A DNA stretch of 38,330 nt from Oscillospiraceae bacterium (GTDB taxonomy: Bacteria > Bacillota > Clostridia > Oscillospirales > Oscillospiraceae). Position numbers and translations under genes: made by a program. The stretch is from positions 1,001 to 39,330 of the forward strand of contig CACYOR010000052.1 in NCBI GenBank assembly GCA_902775985.1, given 5' to 3'. Positions 17,777-25,240 of the stretch are shown piece by piece (within the stretch, counting starts at the first letter, position 1; the number at the start of each line of letters is the position of its first letter). The notes below the pieces were generated by a model that was not told where the DNA came from, did not search any database, and saw only the letters and a program-made list of their open reading frames with translations.

Positions 17777-18441
17777 CCCTGCCACCCCCGCGCCGACGGG
17801 TCCAGCAGATCCGCCGCCGTATAGATCAGTGCGTTGCAGATTGCCGCGGCCACGCTGCTGCCGCCCTTGCGCCCCATGGCCGCGATGGCCGGGACAGCGC
17901 AGCGCTCGCAGACGGCAAAGAGCCGCTCCTTGCTCTCCACCACGTTCACAAAGCCCACTGGCACCGCGATCACCAGTGCGGGCCGAAGCCCGGCCTCGAT
18001 CCGATCGGCCAGGGCAAAGAGGGCCGTCGGCGCGTTGCCGATGGCATAGACCGCCTCCGGGTAATGCTCCGCCGCGTAGGCCATGGAGGCCACAGCCCGG
18101 GTCGTGCCCTGCTCCTTCGCCGCCGCGGCAATGAAATCCTCGGCCATGAAGCAGTGGGCCGCGCCGCCCAGTTTCCGGAGCCCGGCCTTGCTGATCCCGG
18201 CCAGGGCCATGTTGGTATCGGTCACGATGTCCGCGCCGCCGCTCAGGGCCGCCGCGCCCTTTTCCACCGCTTGGGGCGTGAAGCGAAGCGACTGGGCATA
18301 ATCAAAATCCGCCGTGGCGTGGATGACGCGGCAGACCACCGCCTCGGTTTCGGCGGGAAGCGCAATTCTCTTTTCCTCAAGCTCCCGGCGGATGATCGCC
18401 AGGCTGCTGCGCTCGATATCAGCGGGCAGACGGTGCTGCAT
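17773..18441 (-). CDS. cbiC: Cobalt-precorrin-8 methylmutase CbiC
   Basis: Moves the C11 methyl group to C12, making cobyrinic acid. The 222-residue product has the catalytic histidine H41 in CRVIHATADFDYAQ, the GADIVTDTNMALAGI block, IGNAPTALFAL, and VIAVPVGFVNVVESKE near the C-terminus. Of three possible starts, the ATG at 18441 (MQHRLPADIE) is best spaced from GGAGGAG; the ATG at 18447 lies too close to it. The gene overlaps the restored end of cobQ by 23 nt and the Cys-rich gene by 4 nt. Confidence 0.95.
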   Translation of the reverse strand: MQHRLPADIERSSLAIIRRELEEKRIALPAETEAVVCRVIHATADFDYAQSLRFTPQAVEKGAAALSGGADIVTDTNMALAGISKAGLRKLGGAAHCFMAEDFIAAAAKEQGTTRAVASMAYAAEHYPEAVYAIGNAPTALFALADRIEAGLRPALVIAVPVGFVNVVESKERLFAVCERCAVPAIAAMGRKGGSSVAAAICNALIYTAADLLDPSARGWQG

Positions 18442-19884
18442 GTTCATACTCCTCCATGGCACGATAGATGGCATCCATATCCAGGCTTTGCCGCACCGCC
18501 GCGGCCAGCCGGTCGTATTCCCTCTCCCGATAGGCCCGGCGGGGCTCCGGCGTCCAGGCGGCGAGGTTCAGGCCCCTGCGCCCGGCGAGGTATTCCGCCA
18601 GCGCAGCGGTCAATGCCCCGCTGTCGAAAAGGCCGTGGAGATAGCCTCCGTCCCGTCCGCAAAACGGCAAAAGGGCATGCCGCCAAGGCGTTCGGTCTGA
18701 CCCATATGGATCTCATATCCCTCGATGGGCATTCCGGCAAAGGGCGCCGCCTCCACCCTGGCCTTCCGGCGGGTACGGGTCTTGTCACCGGTGAAGACGG
18801 TGCGGCAGGGCAGCAGGCCCAGGCCCCGATAGTCCCCCTGCCGCTCCACGCCGCCGGGATCGGACAGGCTCTCCCCCAGCATCTGATAGCCGCCGCAGAC
18901 GCCGAGGATCGGCGTGCCCTTCGCCGCGAGGGCGAGAATCGCCGCCTCCAGGCCGCTCTGCCGCAGCCACAGGAGATCGTCGATGGTGCTCTTGGTGCCC
19001 GGGAGGATCAGCAGGTCCGGCTGCCCCAGCAGAGCGGGCCGGTCCACATAGCGCAGGCCCAGGTCAGGGTGCTCCTCCAGGGGCGGAAAGTCCGTGAAAT
19101 TGGAGATGTGAGGCAGGCGGATCACCGCCGCGTCCAGGGCCCGTTTCGCCTCGGTCTCGGAGAGGGAGGGCGCCAGGCTGTCCTCCTCGTCGATGTCCAC
19201 CGGCAGCCAGGGCACCACGCCCAGCACCGGCAGACCCGTCAGCGCCTCCAGCTGCCGTAGGCCCGGTTCCAGCAGCGCCACATCGCCGCGGAATTTGTTG
19301 ATCACCGTACCGATGACCCGCCTCCGCTCCTCTGGCTGCAGCAGGGCCACCGTGCCGTAGAGCTGGGCGAAGACGCCGCCCCGGTCGATATCCCCGGCCA
19401 GGAGCACCGGCGCGTCCACCAGCTCGGCCAGGCCCATGTTCACAATGTCGTCGGCGCGGAGGTTGATCTCCGCCGGGGAGCCGGCCCCCTCGATGACCAG
19501 GATATCGTCCTCCGCCGCCAGGCTCTCGTAGGCGGCGAGGATATCGGGGATGAGGCTCTTCTTCATCTTAAAATAGTCCGCTGCGCTGTACTGGCCCCGG
19601 ACACAGCCGTTTACGATCAGCTGGCTGCCCGTGTCGGAGGAGGGCTTGAGCAGGATCGGATTCATGCGCACGTCGCAGTCCCTGCCCGCGGCCTCGGCCT
19701 GGGCCACCTGAGCCCGGCCCATCTCCAGGCCGTCCGGGGTAATGTAGCTGTTGAGAGCCATGTTCTGGCTCTTGAAGGGCGCCACCCGGTAACCGTCCTG
19801 CCGGAAAATGCGGCAGAGGGCCGTGACCAGCAGGCTCTTGCCCGCGCCGGACATGGTGCCTTGCACCATGATGCGTTTAGCCAT
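18419..19884 (-). pseudogene. cobQ: Cobyric acid synthase CobQ, frameshifted by a 5-bp duplication
   Basis: Amidates adenosyl-cobyrinic acid a,c-diamide at four positions with glutamine and ATP. The N-terminal frame (19884 to 18610) gives [17 protein letters not shown] (P-loop), [23 protein letters not shown] and the glutaminase Cys motif [10 protein letters not shown]. After FADGT it ends in a short foreign tail. The true C-terminus ([12 protein letters not shown] through the stop at 18419) continues in another frame. At 18645-18660 the minus strand reads GC-GGACG-GGACG-GAGGC; removing one GGACG unit joins the frames as [12 protein letters not shown], giving about 487 residues, the normal family length. 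This points to tandem slippage: a true mutation, a reversible switch, or less likely a sequence error. The glutaminase histidine region lies after the break, so the truncated form should be inactive. The start overlaps cobD by 8 nt. Confidence 0.9.
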
Positions 19885-20935
19885 TGTGTCTCTCCTTCAG
19901 AGCGCGCAGCAGCGCGTCGTTCTCCTCCGCGGTGCGGATCGCCGTGCGGTACCAGCCCGGGCCGAGGCCGCGGAAATTCCCACAGGCGCGCAGCAGGATC
20001 CCTTTTTCCTTCAGCGCCTCCGCCAAATCCAGATCCTCGCTGTAAAACAGCAAGAAGTTTCCCTCGCCCGGGATCACCCGAAAGCCCAGGCTTTTCAGCG
20101 CCGCCAGCATCCGGGGGCGCTCGGCACGGATCCAATTGGCGCGTCTTGCGGCATAGTCCCGATCGGCCAAGGCCGCCAGGGCCGCCGCCTGAGCCATGGC
20201 CGAGACCGGCCAGGGCTGGGCGTTTTGCCGCAGTTTCTCCGCCAGGGCGGCGCTGCCGCAGAGGGCATAGCCCAGGCGGAAGCCCGCCATGGCATGGCTC
20301 TTGGTGAAGGCCCGCAGCAGGATCAGATGGGGCGCGTCTTCCAGCTCCGGCAGCAGCGTGAAGCGCTCCGGCTCATCCAGGAAATCGAGAAAGCACTCGT
20401 CCAGGATCAGCCAAGTCCCCTGCGCCTCGCAGCGCTCCCAGATCCGCCGCAGCAGCGCCGGCTGAATCGCGCGCCCGGTGGGGTTGTTGGGCTGGCAGAG
20501 GAAGAGCAGATCCACTCTCTCGTCCAGGGCCGTGAGTAGCTCCTCCCCCGGCTCAAAGTCCCGCTCCGGGTCGAGGGGTAAATCATGAATGTCACAGCCC
20601 ACCGCCTCCAGCGCCCGCTCATATTCGGAAAACGAGGGCACAGGCAGCAGCGCCGTCTTGGGCCGGAGGGTCTGACAAATGCGCCAGATCAGTTCCGCCG
20701 CGCCGGTGCCGAAGACGATCCGCTCCACCGGGATATCGTATTCCCGGGCCAGGGCCTCCCGCAGCGTTGTGCAGGCGCTGTCGGGATAGTGCTCCGCCTC
20801 CAAGATGGCGGAAGCGGCTGCCTCCCGCACGCCCCGGGGCAGGCCCAGTGGGCAGAGATTGGCCGAAAAATCCAGCGGCTCTCTGCCGTATCTGTCTTTG
20901 TAGGCGGCCCAGGCGCCGCCGTGTTCTGCATCCAT
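19877..20935 (-). CDS. cobD: L-threonine-O-3-phosphate decarboxylase CobD
   Basis: PLP enzyme that makes (R)-1-amino-2-propanol phosphate, the linker between corrin ring and lower ligand. The 352-residue class I aminotransferase-fold protein starts MDAEHGGAW and has [33 protein letters not shown] (about 147-155), [10 protein letters not shown] with D179, and the PLP lysine K212 in [15 protein letters not shown]. The C-terminal arginine region is GWYRTAIRT. The ribosome site is weak and there is a 5-nt gap after cbiB. It could be mistaken for HisC, but the operon context and the FSANLCPLG start favour CobD. Confidence 0.94.
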   Translation of the reverse strand: MDAEHGGAWAAYKDRYGREPLDFSANLCPLGLPRGVREAAASAILEAEHYPDSACTTLREALAREYDIPVERIVFGTGAAELIWRICQTLRPKTALLPVPSFSEYERALEAVGCDIHDLPLDPERDFEPGEELLTALDERVDLLFLCQPNNPTGRAIQPALLRRIWERCEAQGTWLILDECFLDFLDEPERFTLLPELEDAPHLILLRAFTKSHAMAGFRLGYALCGSAALAEKLRQNAQPWPVSAMAQAAALAALADRDYAARRANWIRAERPRMLAALKSLGFRVIPGEGNFLLFYSEDLDLAEALKEKGILLRACGNFRGLGPGWYRTAIRTAEENDALLRALKERHNG

Positions 20936-20940
20936 ATTTC

Positions 20941-21906
20941 TTATCTCAGTAAAAGCAGTCTAATAAGCCCGAATACCAGGAGCCCCGCCATGCTGCCCGC
21001 GTAGAGCAGGCGGCAGGCCCGGCGGATATCTCCCGCGTCGATGGGCTTTTTCTCCTCGCCGATCCAGGCCTTGTCCTGGTATTCCCCGAAATACCAGGCC
21101 GGGCCCAGCAGGCGCAGGCCCAACGCCCCGGCCATGGCGGATTCACACTGGGCGGAATTGGGGCTGGGGTGCTTGCGCCGATCCCGCCGCCAGATGCGCC
21201 AGGCGTTTTTTCCGTCCTCGCCCAAAAGAAAGCTCACGCCGATGAGCAGCAGGGCCCCCAGGCGGGCCGGGAGGAAATTCACCGCGTCGTCCAGCTTCGC
21301 CGCCGCGCGGCCAAAGTGGAGGTAGCGCTCGTTTTTGTAGCCCAGCATGCTGTCCATGGTGTTGACCGCCTTGCAGGCCAGGGCCAGCGGCGCGCCGCCC
21401 AGCATCATGTAAAAGAGAGGAGCAATCACACCGTCGGCAAAATTCTCCGCCACGGTCTCCACCGCGGCCCGGGTCACGCCCGCCTCGTCCAGGCGCGCCG
21501 TATCCCGGCCGACGATGCGGCTCACCGCCGCCCGTGCGGCCTCCAGGCCTTCGTTTTCCAGGGCATGGCAGACCTTCATGCTCTCATCTTTGAGATTCTT
21601 AACGGCCAGCGCCTGCCAGCACCAGATCAGCCGCAGGGCAAAGCCCAGGGGCGCCCACAGGCGATCGAAAAGCACCAGGCTTCCCCAACACAGCAGAAGC
21701 GTCCCCAGCGGCAAAATCGCGGCCAGGAGCCGGCCGGCCCGGCGCTCGCCCTCCGGCGTCCGGGGGAAGCGGGCGCGCAGGCGCTTTTCCAGCGCGCCGA
21801 TGCAGCGGCCCATGAGCACCACCGGATGGATCGGCGTGAGCCAGGCGGGATCGCCCAGGAGCAGATCCAGCAGAAAGCCGCCGAGGGCCGCATACAGGAT
21901 CCTCAT
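20941..21906 (-). CDS. cbiB: Adenosylcobinamide-phosphate synthase CbiB
   Basis: Integral membrane enzyme that joins aminopropanol phosphate to adenosylcobyric acid. The 321-residue product has the family start LLLDLLLGDPAWLTPIHPV (around residues 12-29), MGRCIGALEKRLR, ENFADGVIAPLFYMMLGGAP near 155-175, KAVNTMDSMLGYKNERY, and SAQCESAMAGALGLRL. Several hydrophobic helices, including the C-terminal one, are present. GGAGAG precedes the ATG. It follows cobC by 1 nt and precedes cobD by 5 nt. Confidence 0.95.
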   Translation of the reverse strand: MRILYAALGGFLLDLLLGDPAWLTPIHPVVLMGRCIGALEKRLRARFPRTPEGERRAGRLLAAILPLGTLLLCWGSLVLFDRLWAPLGFALRLIWCWQALAVKNLKDESMKVCHALENEGLEAARAAVSRIVGRDTARLDEAGVTRAAVETVAENFADGVIAPLFYMMLGGAPLALACKAVNTMDSMLGYKNERYLHFGRAAAKLDDAVNFLPARLGALLLIGVSFLLGEDGKNAWRIWRRDRRKHPSPNSAQCESAMAGALGLRLLGPAWYFGEYQDKAWIGEEKKPIDAGDIRRACRLLYAGSMAGLLVFGLIRLLLLR

Positions 21907-21907
21907 C

Positions 21908-22495
21908 TTAGCTCTCCTTTGTGTAGTCCACCGGTCCCAGCACCCGCACGCACGCCGGCCAGTTCGCCGTGTCCAGCCTCCAGCCCGTTCCCGGTGCGCT
22001 GCACCAGGCGTAATACTCGTTTTTCGGCTCGCCCCAACGCTCCAGCACCGCCATCTGGGTCCCGCCGTGGGCCACGATGATCAGTTCCTCCTGCCCCTCG
22101 ACCAGGGCGCGCTCCACCAAAGCCGAGAAAGCGTCACAGACCCGAGCGGAAAACTCCGTACGGCTCTCCCCCTTGGGGCAGCGGCCCCAGCAGCCGCCTT
22201 CCACCCAGGCGCGGTAGTCGGCGTCGTTTTCCATGTCGAGGTAGTTTCGCCCCTCGAAATCGCCGAAATCCATCTCCCGCAGTTCGGGAACTACCCGCTG
22301 CTCCGCCTCCGGGAACAAAATGCCCGCAGTCTCCGCTGTGCGGCATTTATTTGTTATGTAAACAATATTATGTTTATCTTCCGTTGCTTCCAGTCTGTGT
22401 TTTCCTGTTTCGGAGAGGGGCGTGTCCAGCCGTCCCTGATAGCAGCGGCGCTCGCTCAGCTCCGTCGCGCCGTGGCGAATGAGCTCGATGATCAC
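21908..22495 (-). CDS. cobC: Histidine phosphatase, probable alpha-ribazole phosphatase CobC
   Basis: Phosphoglycerate-mutase-type phosphatase expected to dephosphorylate alpha-ribazole phosphate or adenosylcobalamin phosphate. The catalytic motif LIRHGATE is at the N-terminus; ELREMDFGDFEGRNY and the second histidine in IIVAHGGTQMAVL follow. A GTG at 22495 is preferred: AAAGGAG is 7 nt upstream and the start overlaps the previous stop as GTGA. The ATG at 22501 would sit against the ribosome site. The stretch KHNIVYITNK, where family members have about VYVSP, is written in AT-rich codons that include the same 16-mer as cbiH. Length 195 residues. Confidence 0.88.
   Translation of the reverse strand: MIIELIRHGATELSERRCYQGRLDTPLSETGKHRLEATEDKHNIVYITNKCRTAETAGILFPEAEQRVVPELREMDFGDFEGRNYLDMENDADYRAWVEGGCWGRCPKGESRTEFSARVCDAFSALVERALVEGQEELIIVAHGGTQMAVLERWGEPKNEYYAWCSAPGTGWRLDTANWPACVRVLGPVDYTKES
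22348..22378 (-). repeat. Two AT-rich words inside cobC
   Basis: Minus-strand GTTTACATAACAAATA (22348-22363) is identical to the word in cbiH. GATAAACATAA (22368-22378) is identical to a word downstream of cobK. Together they encode HNIVYITNK within a GC-rich gene. Confidence 0.8.
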
Positions 22496-22824
22496 GGCCA
22501 TTCTCCTTTCAGCAGCTCCGGCAGCCCGCAGCAGACCCGGATCACCGTGTCGGCCCGGCGGGCCAGCGCACAGGCCAGGCGGCCCGCCGCCTCCCGTCTC
22601 CGGCGCTCCACGGGATCTATCGGCACCACACCGCCGCCGACCTCGGTGGCGATCACAACGCGATTGGCACTCAGCTCCTCCGCCAGGATCTCCGGCTCAG
22701 CCTCCAGGGCGCGCTCCTGCACGTCCCAGGCGGCGCAGGCGGCAAACTCCTCCTCCGTAAGGCCCAGCAGGCCCCGGATCGTCTCTCTCTTTCCCGCAAA
22801 CAGCGGGCCTGTCACAAAGATCAT
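22492..22824 (-). CDS. Short CobU-like protein
   Basis: A 110-residue relative of CobU. It has a P-loop-like GPLFAGKRE at 6-14, then EVGGGVVPIDPVERRRREAAGR and a C-terminal DTVIRVCCGLPELLKG that matches the end of CobU. The middle section of CobU, including the guanylylated-histidine region RHR, is missing. The P-loop has Arg instead of Ser/Thr after Lys, so kinase activity is doubtful. It may be a regulatory or structural paralogue made by duplication of cobU. GAGGAGAG precedes the ATG, so it looks expressed. It lies between cobS and cobC with a 9-nt gap and a 4-nt overlap. Confidence 0.75.
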   Translation of the reverse strand: MIFVTGPLFAGKRETIRGLLGLTEEEFAACAAWDVQERALEAEPEILAEELSANRVVIATEVGGGVVPIDPVERRRREAAGRLACALARRADTVIRVCCGLPELLKGEWP

Positions 22825-22833
22825 GTTCTCTCC

Positions 22834-23571
22834 TCACAGCAGCAGCGCTGCCAGCATCCAGAGCTCCGCCGTCTGCAAAAACCAGCCGGCCAGATCCCCG
22901 GAGAGTCCCTCAAACTGCCGAACGCACAGACGGTAATAGGCCGCGAAAACCAGCGCCGCCGTCGGCACCGCCGCCCAGGCGCCGCAGAGGATCAGCCCCA
23001 GGGCCAAGCCCAGCGACAGCAGAGCCAGAATTACCCGCACCCGCTTTTGATCCGCCGCCTCGGCAAAGCTGCGGGCCAGACCGCTGCCCGGCGCCAGGGG
23101 AAAGAGCGTCAGCGCCAGCCCGGAGAGGGCGCGGGAGAGGCAGAACAGCAGCACCAGCGGGAGCAGCCTCTCCTCCTGCACGCTCGTCCAGAGGGCAAAG
23201 CTCAGCAGGAAATACAGGCAGAGATGGATCACCGCGAAGGCCCCGGCGTGGGGGTCCTTCAAGATCTCCCGCTTCCGCTCCGGGGCGGCGTGGCTGGACA
23301 GGGCGTCCCAGGTGTCGGCAAAGCCGTCCAGATGGATGCCGCCGGTGATCAGCACCGGAAGCGCACAGAGCACCGCAGCACGTAGGAGCGATGGTATCGC
23401 CAGGAGCAGGCACAGGCGTATCCAAAGCCAGCAGCACAGCCCGATCACCGCGCCGATCAGCGGAAAGGCGCAGAGGCTGTACCTTCTGTTCTCCGCATTC
23501 CAGTCGACCTTAGGCATAGGCAGGGCGGAGAACAGGGAAAACGCCACGACGATGGTCTCAAAGATTCTCAT
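22834..23571 (-). CDS. cobS: Adenosylcobinamide-GDP ribazoletransferase CobS
   Basis: Membrane enzyme that joins adenosylcobinamide-GDP to alpha-ribazole or its phosphate. The 245-residue protein has the typical start FSLFSALPMPKVDWN, the FPLIGAVIGL block, and the metal-binding GGIHLDGFADTWDAL near residues 77-91, followed by several membrane helices. The start overlaps cobU by 14 nt. Confidence 0.95.
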   Translation of the reverse strand: MRIFETIVVAFSLFSALPMPKVDWNAENRRYSLCAFPLIGAVIGLCCWLWIRLCLLLAIPSLLRAAVLCALPVLITGGIHLDGFADTWDALSSHAAPERKREILKDPHAGAFAVIHLCLYFLLSFALWTSVQEERLLPLVLLFCLSRALSGLALTLFPLAPGSGLARSFAEAADQKRVRVILALLSLGLALGLILCGAWAAVPTAALVFAAYYRLCVRQFEGLSGDLAGWFLQTAELWMLAALLL

Positions 23572-24079
23572 GTCTCTCCCCTTTCAACACATGCTCCAGG
23601 CCGCAGACCAGCTCCACCACCCGGTCAGCCCGGGCGGCCAGCTCTCGGTTCAGCGCGGCCAGCTCCCGCAGGAAATGGAGCGTATCCCCTTCGTAGTCAC
23701 TGCCGCCGGAAAAGACCTCATTTGTCACCACGGTCAGATTGGCGCAGCGCTCCAACAGATGCTCGATCCCGGGCAGGATCGCCTCCGCTCCCCCCCCCTC
23801 CGGGCCGTAGAGCTCATTGGCCAGGAGGTTCGAGAGATCCTCCAGCAGCAGGCTCCCGCCGCGTGGGATCTCCGCCTCATTTAAGTTTACATAACATTCT
23901 ATTGTCTCAAAGCCTTTATCGGCCCGCTGCTCCCGATGGCGGGCGATGCGCGCCTCGCACTCCGCGTCAAAGGGCTGCATCGTGGCCAAATATATACGCG
24001 GGCCGGGTTGGGCCTGCACCAGCGCCTCGGCATAACGGCTCTTCCCACTGGCGGAGCCGCCGATCACAAGGGTAAACAT
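23558..24079 (-). CDS. cobU: Adenosylcobinamide kinase / guanylyltransferase CobU
   Basis: Bifunctional enzyme that phosphorylates and then guanylylates adenosylcobinamide. The 173-residue product has the P-loop GGSASGKS at 7-14, IYLATMQPFD, the RIARHREQR stretch with the nucleotide-carrying histidine, LLLEDLSNLLANEL, and VTNEVFSGGSDYEGDT. The ECYVNLNEAE segment is encoded by an AT-rich patch at 23880-23900. GAGGAGAG precedes the ATG; there is a 9-nt gap after cobT and a 14-nt overlap with cobS. Confidence 0.95.
   Translation of the reverse strand: MFTLVIGGSASGKSRYAEALVQAQPGPRIYLATMQPFDAECEARIARHREQRADKGFETIECYVNLNEAEIPRGGSLLLEDLSNLLANELYGPEGGGAEAILPGIEHLLERCANLTVVTNEVFSGGSDYEGDTLHFLRELAALNRELAARADRVVELVCGLEHVLKGERHENL
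23885..23896 (+). repeat. AT-rich word inside cobU
   Basis: GTTTACATAACA on the plus strand, so inverted relative to the copies in cbiH and cobC. It encodes CYVN on the minus strand. It is a 12-of-12 match to the core of those words. Confidence 0.7.
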
Positions 24080-24088
24080 GCTCTCTCC

Positions 24089-25150
24089 TCACTGGGGCCG
24101 ATAGGCCTCGATGCCCAGGCGGGCAAAGCTCTGGCCGCTCTGATAAACCGCGAGGGCCATGTCCAGCAGCGGCATGGCCGCCACTGCGCCGCTCCCCTCG
24201 CCCAGGCGCATCCCGGCACTGATCAGGGGTTTGAGGCCCAAGTCCCGCAGCAGCAGCGCGCCCGCCGGTTCCGCCGAGACATGGCTGGCCAGCAGGAAGG
24301 TCTTCGCCGCCGGGCAGAGCCGCAGGGCGCAGAGGGCCGCCGCCGCGCTGATAAAACCATCGATCAGCACCGGCCTCCGGCTGGCCGCCGCGCCTAAGTA
24401 AGCGCCGCACATCCCGGCGATGTCCAGCCCGCCGAGCTTTGCGAGCACATCCAAAACGTCCTCCGCGTCGGGTCGATTCCGCTCGATCGCCGTCCGGATC
24501 GCCGCTTTTTTCCGTTCCAGCCCCGCATCGGAGAGCCCGGCTCCCCGGCCGGTCAGTTCATCCGGATCGCGGTGGAGCAGCACCGCCGCCACAGCCGCGG
24601 CCGTGGTGGTGTTGCCGATGCCCATCTCCCCGACAGCCAGCAGGCGATCCCCGGCCGCCGCCCGGTCCCGGGCCAGCTCCGCTCCGGCCAGAATGGCCGC
24701 GAGACACTCCTCCCGGCTCATGGCCGGGCCAAGGGTCATATCGGCCGTGCCGTTTCGGACGCGCCGGGAGAGGACCCCGGGCGTTGAGGGAAAATCGATA
24801 ACGCCCATGTCCACAGGCAGCACCCGGCAATCCGCCAGCGCCGCCATGGGGCTGACCGTGCTGCGGCCCTCGGCCAGAGCCCGGGTCACCGCGGCGGTAA
24901 CGCCGCTCCCGCACTGGGTCACCCCCTGGGCCACCACGCCATTATCGGCGCAGAACACCAGCAGGCTCCGGGGCTTAAGCGCGATCTCCGCCGTGCCTGT
25001 CACCCCCGCGATACGCACCAGCGTCTCTTCCAGGGTGCCCAGACTGCCCAGGGGCTTGGCGATGCCGTCCCAAATCTGCCGGGATTCCCGCATGGCTTTG
25101 GAGTCTGCCTCCGGGATTTCCTCAATTAGTTTACATAATTTGTTTTCCAT
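24089..25150 (-). CDS. cobT: Nicotinate-nucleotide-dimethylbenzimidazole phosphoribosyltransferase CobT
   Basis: Activates the lower-ligand base by forming alpha-ribazole phosphate from NaMN. The 353-residue protein has IAKPLGSLGTLEETLVRIAG, VFCADNGVVAQGV, the GEMGIGNTTTAAAV block, DGFISAAAALCAL and the catalytic-glutamate motif LGEGSGAVAAMPLLD. The first codons (MENKLCKLIEE) lie in an AT-rich patch. The start is 4 nt after the cbiA stop, and no Shine-Dalgarno sequence is visible in the AT-rich run before it, unlike every neighbour. Translation may depend on coupling to cbiA. Which base is used cannot be read here. Confidence 0.94.
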   Translation of the reverse strand: MENKLCKLIEEIPEADSKAMRESRQIWDGIAKPLGSLGTLEETLVRIAGVTGTAEIALKPRSLLVFCADNGVVAQGVTQCGSGVTAAVTRALAEGRSTVSPMAALADCRVLPVDMGVIDFPSTPGVLSRRVRNGTADMTLGPAMSREECLAAILAGAELARDRAAAGDRLLAVGEMGIGNTTTAAAVAAVLLHRDPDELTGRGAGLSDAGLERKKAAIRTAIERNRPDAEDVLDVLAKLGGLDIAGMCGAYLGAAASRRPVLIDGFISAAAALCALRLCPAAKTFLLASHVSAEPAGALLLRDLGLKPLISAGMRLGEGSGAVAAMPLLDMALAVYQSGQSFARLGIEAYRPQ

Positions 25151-25240
25151 AATTTCATTTACGTAAAATCGTAAACGTAACTTTATTTACGTAATTTTGT
25201 AATCCGTATTTTAGTTTACGTAATATTGTTGCACGTTTTA
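25129..25240. repeat. AT-rich word array at the cbiA-cobT junction
   Basis: This stretch holds GTTTACATAA (25129-25138), TTTACGTAAA (25158-25167), TTTACGTAA (25186-25194) and GTTTACGTAA (25214-25223), plus inverted GTAAACGTAA at 25171-25180. The core TTACGTAA is palindromic. It covers the first codons of cobT and the last ~27 codons of cbiA, both otherwise GC-rich. Confidence 0.8.
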
